A stretch of 64,000 nt of DNA from Colimorpha sp045222295. GTDB lineage: Bacteria > Bacteroidota > Bacteroidia > Bacteroidales > P3. The stretch covers positions 276,692 through 340,691 of the forward strand of contig JBGUXP010000006.1 of NCBI GenBank assembly GCA_045222295.1, written 5' to 3'. Positions 58,093-64,000 of this stretch are shown piece by piece (positions within the stretch are counted from its first letter, which is position 1; each line of letters opens with the position of its first letter). The notes under the pieces were generated by a model. It was not told the DNA's origin. It searched no databases and worked only from the letters and a program-made list of their open reading frames with translations. The translations under genes were made by a program, and so were the position numbers.

Positions 58093-61000
58093 ATGTTAAA
58101 AAAATGTTTACGACTTGTGCTCCTCGCGGCGCTATTGGTACCCCTCGGAGCACGCGCGCAGAGCAGTACGCTGACCATCTGCCAAGGCACGGCCAGCCAC
58201 GAGTATGTGCCGTTCTATGGCTACTATGCCGACGAGGACCAGCACAACCAGCTGATCTATCCGGCCGACAGCCTGACCGACATGGTGGGTAGCGCCATCA
58301 CCCAGATGGTGTTCTACATCCGCGACACCACTGCCAATGGAACCTACACTGCCGCCGACCGCTTGGGCACCTGGACCGTCTCGCTGGGCACCACCACCGC
58401 GACGACCCTCTCCGGACTCGACCAGACCACCCCGCTGACCGAGGTCTACGAGGGCTACTTCGACTGCTCGACGGGCACCCTCACCCTCGAGTTCGAGAGT
58501 GCCTTCATGTACACCGGCGGCAACCTGCTGGTAGACCTCCAGCACGAGGAAGCCAGCTATAACCACTGGTTCTTCCAGGGTGTCAGCGCCACCGGCGCCG
58601 CCTTCTGCTACGGCTCTCAGCGTAACTTCCTCCCCAAGGTGACCTTCTCCTATGGCGCCGCTCCCACCTGCTTCCGCGTCCAGGCCATTGCCGCCAGTGA
58701 AATCACTACCGACGGCATGACCATTCATTGGACCGACACTCTCAACACCTCCACCTATACCCTCACCTATTGGGCCGCCGGTGCTTCGACAGCAGAAGAC
58801 ACCGTCACGGTTTCCGCTCTGAGCGATACCACCTACGAACTCTCCAACCTCGAGTCCTTCACCGCCTACTTCTTCTCTGTGGTCCCCGACTGCAGCGACG
58901 GCAGCATCGCCCCCCGTGCAGGCAGTGCCCAGACGCTCCTTGATTGCGAAAATGGAACCTGCAACATCACCATCTATGCTGAGGATTCGTATGGCGACGG
59001 CTGGAACGGCAATGCCATCTCTGTCCTCTCTGCCAGCGGTGCCGAATATGGCACATATTCCATGCCCACGCAGGGTTTGTCTAGCACCCGTATCTACGAT
59101 ACCGTGAGTTTCCAGGTCTGCAATGGCAGCCCTGTGATTCTCACTTTCACGGTAGGAAGTTATCCTAGCGAGATGGGTGGCTATGTCGCCGACGGTGGTG
59201 GCATAGCCATCTTCACCATAGAAGATATGGCTAATTTGGATAACGACACCCTGGCCATCGTCGCCAACCCCTGCCCCTCGTGTTTGCCCCCGACCGCTTT
59301 GGCCGATAGTGTTGACGAGGACGGCAACATCATCTTCAGCTGGACCAGCGAGACTGGCTCCTATCTCGTCTATGTGGGCGACTCGCTCGTCACCGAGAGT
59401 CCCATCAGCGACAATTACTATACCTTCACTGACCTCAGCGCCAGTACCGCCTATCAGCTTGGCGTGGCCGCCGTCTGCGGCAGCGACGAGGGCGACACCA
59501 GCGGCATCGTCCGTCGCAATGTGTTCACCCCCTGTGGAGCCATCAGTGCCATGCCCTGGACCGAAGGCTTCGAGAACAATGCCTCCTACGAGGTTCCCAA
59601 GTGCTGGACAGTCATCGATAGTATGGAGTATAGTGAATATGACTATTATTCTGGTACTTACATAACCTATAATATGCCCCTTGTCTTTGGCGGTAATTAT
59701 CATTCGGGAAACAATTCGTTGGTGTTGATGTCGAGATATGACGACGAGAACAGCTTCATCGTCTCCGCCCCCATCACCTACACTCCCAACAACATCCATG
59801 TCCAGTATTGGATTTATCCTTACTTGTATTATAATGGAATCTTCCAAGTAGGTATGATGACGAACCCCAACGATGCCACCACCTTCCACACCTACAAGAC
59901 CATCACCAAGGACAGCTCGGACTACAGCTCTTACACTTGGCGTATGTTCGAGTTTTTCACCGACGATTTGAATGTTGAGGACGGTGATACCGTCTATCTG
60001 GCATTCCGTTTGTTGGGCAATACCAGTGCGTCTTATTCCAACTACGTCTATGTTGACGATGTTACCATGCGTGCTATCCCCAGTTGCCGTATGCCCTTAA
60101 ATGGTAGCGGTGTCATCGACAGCGTGGACTATGAGAGCGCCCATTTCTCCTGGAGCGGTGTCTCCGAGGATGGTTACGACCTGACCCTGGTGCACTACAC
60201 CTACAACGACACCACCGGTGCTATTAAGGATACCATCATTGAGCATATCCACAGCGACAGCACTTCTATCTCTGTCAACACCTTGCTCCCCGACACGCGC
60301 TACTATGCCTATGTGGCTACCCTCTGCGACAACGAGGATGGCGGGTTCGACACCACCGACTACCTCTATATGGGTTACTTCACTACCCAGATGCGCTGCT
60401 ACCCGGTCTATCGGGCCAGCTTGGATGCCATTAACAACAACTCGGCTGTTATCTCGTGGCACTACCGCAATATGGGTATTGCTCCTGCCGGAGCCGTCCT
60501 GACGTTCACCGACCTCACCGACGCTACCGTCGCCCCTGTGGTCGAGACTGTCCTCAACGACAGTACCAAGACCTACACCGGTCTCACCGTTGGCCACAGC
60601 TACAGCGTGACCCTCACCACCCTCTGCGGCACTGCCGACAGCGGCAAGGTGCAGACAGTTTATTTTGCCCCCCACGCTCCCGAATGCGCCCAGTACTACA
60701 CCGACGCGCAGGCTAGCACCACCTCGTCTTACCCGGTCTATACCTCCAGCAAGTACAGTTGGATGCAGACCATCTATGCCGATACTGTCCTTCGTGACAT
60801 CGACACCCTCTCTGGCGTGGCTTACAAATCGACCTTCAGCTCCAGTACTCCCGGTGTCATCAATGCCACCATCGACCTGTATCTGGGCTATGCCGACACT
60901 GCCGACCTCACGCTCCTCAATGGCCAGTACTACCTGCCCGCCGCCCTCTCGGTTGACAGCGGCATGACCAAGGTTGTCGACGGCTACCACATGAGCGTCA

Positions 61001-64000
61001 CTGGCAACAAATGGGTCTATATTCCCTTCGATACTGTCTTCGCCGTGACTTCCAGCAACAATAGCAAGCGTCTGGTGGTCACTGCCGTCAGCACCGTCGA
61101 CAGCCGCGAGAATGGCACCTGTTCCTGGGTCGCCAACTACGACTACTATTCTAACTATTCTACCTATACCTATGGCTACAAATCTCGTACTTATTCCAGC
61201 TCCGACCCCATCAATCCTGCGACTGTCACCGGAAATACCTCCAGCTATGTCCCCAACATCCAGTTCTTCGGCAACTGTGAGCAGGGCTGCGTGGCTCCCA
61301 ATGCCGGTGTGGCCGGCACGACGGGCAACAGCATCAGTGTCCAGTGGCTCGCCAACGGCGAGGAGACCAGCTGGAAGGTGGAGTACAAACTCCCGGCCGA
61401 CACCGTATGGACTTTGGCCACTACCGCCACCGCCAGCCCCTACACCATCACGGGCCTCACCTCCGGTACCGGCTACCAGGTGCGCGTGGGTGCTGTCTGC
61501 ACCGACACTGTGGTCTACTGCAACCCCTTCACTGTCACCACTGCTTGCGTGGCCGTTGTGCCGCCCTACAGCGTGACCTTCACCAGCGCCAACCCCTGCT
61601 GGACTGCCTCTAACAGCCCGAACTCTTCTTATGGTTATAATATTTGGAGTAGCTATTCTCTGATTTCGCCCGAGATGGGCGTCAGCCTCGATACCTTGGC
61701 CATCACCATCAATGCCCGCACCTATTCTGAGGGAAGCAGCAGCACTGGCCTGCAAATCATGGCCTGCGATGCCGACGGTTCCAACGCCGTGGCCATCGAC
61801 ACCATCAACGTGTCTAACACCACCTTCAGCGATGTTACCGTCTACCTGATGAACTACAGCGGCACCCAGAACCACTTCAAGCTGATGCCCGCCAATGGTG
61901 GTGATGTCTATGTGAAGTCTGTCTCTATCGATTACCTCCCCAGCTGTATGCCCGTCAGCAATGTCACCCTCGACACTGCCACGCCCAACAGCATGACCCT
62001 CAGCTGGGCCGTTCATAGCCCCAACAGCGGCTTCACTGTCAATTATCGCCTTGCCGGCGACACCACCTGGAGCACCGCTGCCGCCACCGGCACTACCGCT
62101 ACACTCACGGGTCTCCGTGCCTCCTCTATCTATGAGGTTCAGGTGGTGACTAACTGCAACGATGGTACCACGATGAGTGCCCCCGTCTCGCAGTTCGCCA
62201 CCGAGTGCGTGCCCGAGACCGTGCCTTACGAGCAGACCACCTTCTACGGCATGCCTGCCTGCTGGAACAATGTTTACACCGGCCATCCCAGTGCTTCTTG
62301 GGAGCAGAGCCTGTCTTATGGCTACGGCTACATCGTCTCCGCTGCCGCCACCAGCACCACTCCCACCAACGACTGGCTGATGACTCCCGCTATCGTTATA
62401 CCGACGACCGCCGCCACCGATCAGGTGTCGCTGGTCTATCAGGTCGCTGGTGAGGATGCCGTCTATCAGGTGCTGTTGGCCCCGAATGCCGGTACCGCTT
62501 ATGCTGACTTCACCGACACCTTGATTGTTGACACCAATGTCATTGACACCTTCCAGTTCCGCCGTATTTCCCTGGCCAACTATGCCGGCGACACCATCCG
62601 CCTCGCTTTCCACAACGTCAGCGTCAGCGGCGGTTTTGTTGCCATGTACGACTTTGGCGTGCGCAGCGTTCTCGCCCCGAGGTATTACCTCACCGGTGAG
62701 GGTCAGGTCTTCGTGGGCGACACCAACAACTACAAGGCTGTCTACACCGAGGGCGACACCACCACCGTTACCTTCGCCTGGACTTCCACCATGGCCGCTG
62801 CCGGCAATGCCACGATGACTGGTGCCAACACCGACTCGCTGACTATCATCTATACCGCTGGCGGTATCGACACCCTTATGTGCATTGTCAACAATGCTTA
62901 TGGCATCGACACCAACCGCGGCTATGTCCGTGTTGTCGACCTCGCTCCTGTGAGCCGTTATCCCTACACCACAGGCTTTGAGACCACCAACAACGACAAC
63001 AACAGCTGGGTGATGGCCAATGGTGCGAACGCCTGGACTATCGGCAGCGCCACCAACAACGGCGGCAGCCGCTCCCTCTACATCAGCAATGATGGTGGTG
63101 CCCACAATACTTACAACAATTCTGCTACCACTATCTCCTATGCCTACAGAGCCTTCGATATGGCCGACACTGGCGACTACACCTTCAGCTATGACTGGAA
63201 AGCTTACGGTGAAGGTAGTGGTTCATATAACTATGATTTCTTGCGTGTGTGGCTTGCTCCTGGCGATGCCACTTTAACCGCAGGTGCCTATCCTGATGAA
63301 GATATGGAAGATGGCGATACTGATACCCCCGCCGGCTGGTTCGACCTCAACCCCGCAGGTGGCCAGCTGAACCTCGACAGCACCTGGAACACCGTCGTCG
63401 ACAGCGTCCACATCTCTACCCCTGGCCGCTACTTCCTGGTCTTTATGTGGGAGAACGACTATAGCATGGGTACCAATCCTCCCGCCGCTATCGACAACAT
63501 CGTGGTGAACAACGGCGGCAGCCTTGTCTGCGCCGCTCCTGCCATCGACACCGTCCTGGCTGGAGAGACCAGCATCCTGATGGGCTTCAGCTCCGAGGCT
63601 GAGACCTTCGAGGTGGCTATCGTCGAGGGTCAGTGGAATGAACCCTTGGCTGGCGACACCGTCATCACCGATACCTTCTACACCTTCAACGGCCTCACTC
63701 CCGCCACGCAGTACACCGTCGGTGTCCGCGCCGTCTGCGATGAGGACTTCTACAGCGAGTGGGTGTACCAGACCGTTACCACCGAGGCTCACCCCTGCGA
63801 TGTGCCTACCGCCCTTGCCGCCAGCAACGTGACGCTCAACAGCGCCACCCTCGGTTGGACCAACGTGGAAGGCCAGAGCGCCTGGCAGATAGCCATCACC
63901 GGTACCGACAGGAACGACATCATTGACGTGACCGCCAACCCCTACCAGGTTAATGGCCTTACCCATGGTGTGACCTACACCTTCATGGTCCGCGCCATCT
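58093..64000 (+). CDS. Giant secreted fibronectin-type/adhesin-like protein (3' end outside window)
   Basis: The frame is open for 1,969 codons to the window edge. It has a signal peptide (MLKKCLRLVLLAALLVPLG, then ARAQ) and repeated fibronectin-III-like modules (for example WKVEYKLPADTVWTLATT, TITGLTSGTGYQVRVGAVC), alternating with MAM/jelly-roll-like lectin modules (PWTEGFENN, PYTTGFETTNNDNNSW, GYYADEDQHN). Thr, Asp, Cys and aromatic residues are abundant. Such proteins are usual T9SS cargo in Bacteroidetes, expected to end in a sorting domain that lies beyond this window. Likely a surface adhesin or scaffold. Long open frames on the opposite strand are by-products of its codon use. Confidence 0.85.
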   Translation, partial: MLKKCLRLVLLAALLVPLGARAQSSTLTICQGTASHEYVPFYGYYADEDQHNQLIYPADSLTDMVGSAITQMVFYIRDTTANGTYTAADRLGTWTVSLGTTTATTLSGLDQTTPLTEVYEGYFDCSTGTLTLEFESAFMYTGGNLLVDLQHEEASYNHWFFQGVSATGAAFCYGSQRNFLPKVTFSYGAAPTCFRVQAIAASEITTDGMTIHWTDTLNTSTYTLTYWAAGASTAEDTVTVSALSDTTYELSNLESFTAYFFSVVPDCSDGSIAPRAGSAQTLLDCENGTCNITIYAEDSYGDGWNGNAISVLSASGAEYGTYSMPTQGLSSTRIYDTVSFQVCNGSPVILTFTVGSYPSEMGGYVADGGGIAIFTIEDMANLDNDTLAIVANPCPSCLPPTALADSVDEDGNIIFSWTSETGSYLVYVGDSLVTESPISDNYYTFTDLSASTAYQLGVAAVCGSDEGDTSGIVRRNVFTPCGAISAMPWTEGFENNASYEVPKCWTVIDSMEYSEYDYYSGTYITYNMPLVFGGNYHSGNNSLVLMSRYDDENSFIVSAPITYTPNNIHVQYWIYPYLYYNGIFQVGMMTNPNDATTFHTYKTITKDSSDYSSYTWRMFEFFTDDLNVEDGDTVYLAFRLLGNTSASYSNYVYVDDVTMRAIPSCRMPLNGSGVIDSVDYESAHFSWSGVSEDGYDLTLVHYTYNDTTGAIKDTIIEHIHSDSTSISVNTLLPDTRYYAYVATLCDNEDGGFDTTDYLYMGYFTTQMRCYPVYRASLDAINNNSAVISWHYRNMGIAPAGAVLTFTDLTDATVAPVVETVLNDSTKTYTGLTVGHSYSVTLTTLCGTADSGKVQTVYFAPHAPECAQYYTDAQASTTSSYPVYTSSKYSWMQTIYADTVLRDIDTLSGVAYKSTFSSSTPGVINATIDLYLGYADTADLTLLNGQYYLPAALSVDSGMTKVVDGYHMSVTGNKWVYIPFDTVFAVTSSNNSKRLVVTAVSTVDSRENGTCSWVANYDYYSNYSTYTYGYKSRTYSSSDPINPATVTGNTSSYVPNIQFFGNCEQGCVAPNAGVAGTTGNSISVQWLANGEETSWKVEYKLPADTVWTLATTATASPYTITGLTSGTGYQVRVGAVCTDTVVYCNPFTVTTACVAVVPPYSVTFTSANPCWTASNSPNSSYGYNIWSSYSLISPEMGVSLDTLAITINARTYSEGSSSTGLQIMACDADGSNAVAIDTINVSNTTFSDVTVYLMNYSGTQNHFKLMPANGGDVYVKSVSIDYLPSCMPVSNVTLDTATPNSMTLSWAVHSPNSGFTVNYRLAGDTTWSTAAATGTTATLTGLRASSIYEVQVVTNCNDGTTMSAPVSQFATECVPETVPYEQTTFYGMPACWNNVYTGHPSASWEQSLSYGYGYIVSAAATSTTPTNDWLMTPAIVIPTTAATDQVSLVYQVAGEDAVYQVLLAPNAGTAYADFTDTLIVDTNVIDTFQFRRISLANYAGDTIRLAFHNVSVSGGFVAMYDFGVRSVLAPRYYLTGEGQVFVGDTNNYKAVYTEGDTTTVTFAWTSTMAAAGNATMTGANTDSLTIIYTAGGIDTLMCIVNNAYGIDTNRGYVRVVDLAPVSRYPYTTGFETTNNDNNSWVMANGANAWTIGSATNNGGSRSLYISNDGGAHNTYNNSATTISYAYRAFDMADTGDYTFSYDWKAYGEGSGSYNYDFLRVWLAPGDATLTAGAYPDEDMEDGDTDTPAGWFDLNPAGGQLNLDSTWNTVVDSVHISTPGRYFLVFMWENDYSMGTNPPAAIDNIVVNNGGSLVCAAPAIDTVLAGETSILMGFSSEAETFEVAIVEGQWNEPLAGDTVITDTFYTFNGLTPATQYTVGVRAVCDEDFYSEWVYQTVTTEAHPCDVPTALAASNVTLNSATLGWTNVEGQSAWQIAITGTDRNDIIDVTANPYQVNGLTHGVTYTFMVRAI

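Noticed and set aside
58132..63105. Long minus-strand frames (585 and 1,002 codons) opposite the adhesin
   Set aside because: Gly/Val/Ile-rich with no recognisable domain; produced by the GNC/NNC codon preference of the real plus-strand gene.

Overview
The window comes from a strictly or mostly anaerobic member of the Bacteroidales. The evidence is a PorE-like OmpA protein, GldD, an M14 peptidase with a type IX secretion (T9SS) sorting tail, Bacteroidetes promoters of the TTTG-N19/20-TAnnTTTG type, PFOR (nifJ), Rex, rubrerythrin, and a Porphyromonas-like 4-hydroxybutyrate pathway. The sequence is moderately GC-rich and densely coded. I cannot name a genus.

Layout. 1-7.2 kb: a PorE-like T9SS/OmpA gene (cut by the window edge), then clpX, rodA, mrdA and gldD on the minus strand. 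7.3-12.3 kb: a shrunken methyltransferase-like ORF, pcm-thiL, a SpoU-type rRNA methylase, an ECF sigma factor, a conserved hypothetical gene, tRNA-Glu and rpsT. 12.4-24.2 kb: housekeeping genes (DUF4954, nagB, rmuC, yifB, sod, yraN, a VirE-N/PriCT primase-like protein, a CobW GTPase, a rubredoxin-rubrerythrin fusion, a lipocalin). 24.3-30.1 kb: an accessory, rearranged stretch. It holds an AbiE toxin-antitoxin pair between 34-bp direct repeats, an inverted-repeat element, an HMA-CDF transporter, two mutually inverted copies of the nifJ 3' end, and a ferredoxin/hydrogenase N-terminus fused to an extracellular-type repeat domain. 30.3-43.4 kb: a fermentation region with a permease, marC, sucD, 4hbD, abfT, abfD, rex and nifJ. 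43.5-57.6 kb: a four-helix-bundle protein with nonamer repeats, then metabolic genes (mutT, aldose epimerase, M14 peptidase, ybaK, nitroreductase, CDF, yigZ, ribD, asnS, mannose-1-P guanylyltransferase, thyA). 58.1-64 kb: the first 1,969 codons of a giant fibronectin-type adhesin that runs off the window.

How the genes fit together. SucD, 4HbD, AbfT and AbfD convert succinyl-CoA to crotonyl-CoA, the entry to butyrate. Their operon starts behind a textbook cobalamin riboswitch with its own promoter and a terminator-like hairpin just before abfD. Cobalamin riboswitches usually switch genes off when B12 is present, so I infer a B12-gated choice: propionate through B12-dependent methylmalonyl-CoA mutase when B12 is plentiful, and the B12-free 4-hydroxybutyrate route when it is scarce. 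Rex lies directly upstream and can add NADH control.

The second theme is small repetitive DNA that invades genes. Arrays of heptamers, usually four units with an A-B-A-A pattern, occur in intergenic DNA, in the riboswitch and in frame inside conserved enzymes (trmH-like, DUF4954, cobW, ribD; octamers in thyA). Palindromic elements also sit in frame in ribD (two copies, one carrying a second element nested inside it), aldose epimerase and thyA. These resemble in function, though not in sequence, the Rickettsia palindromic elements, and are the best candidate here for an undescribed system.
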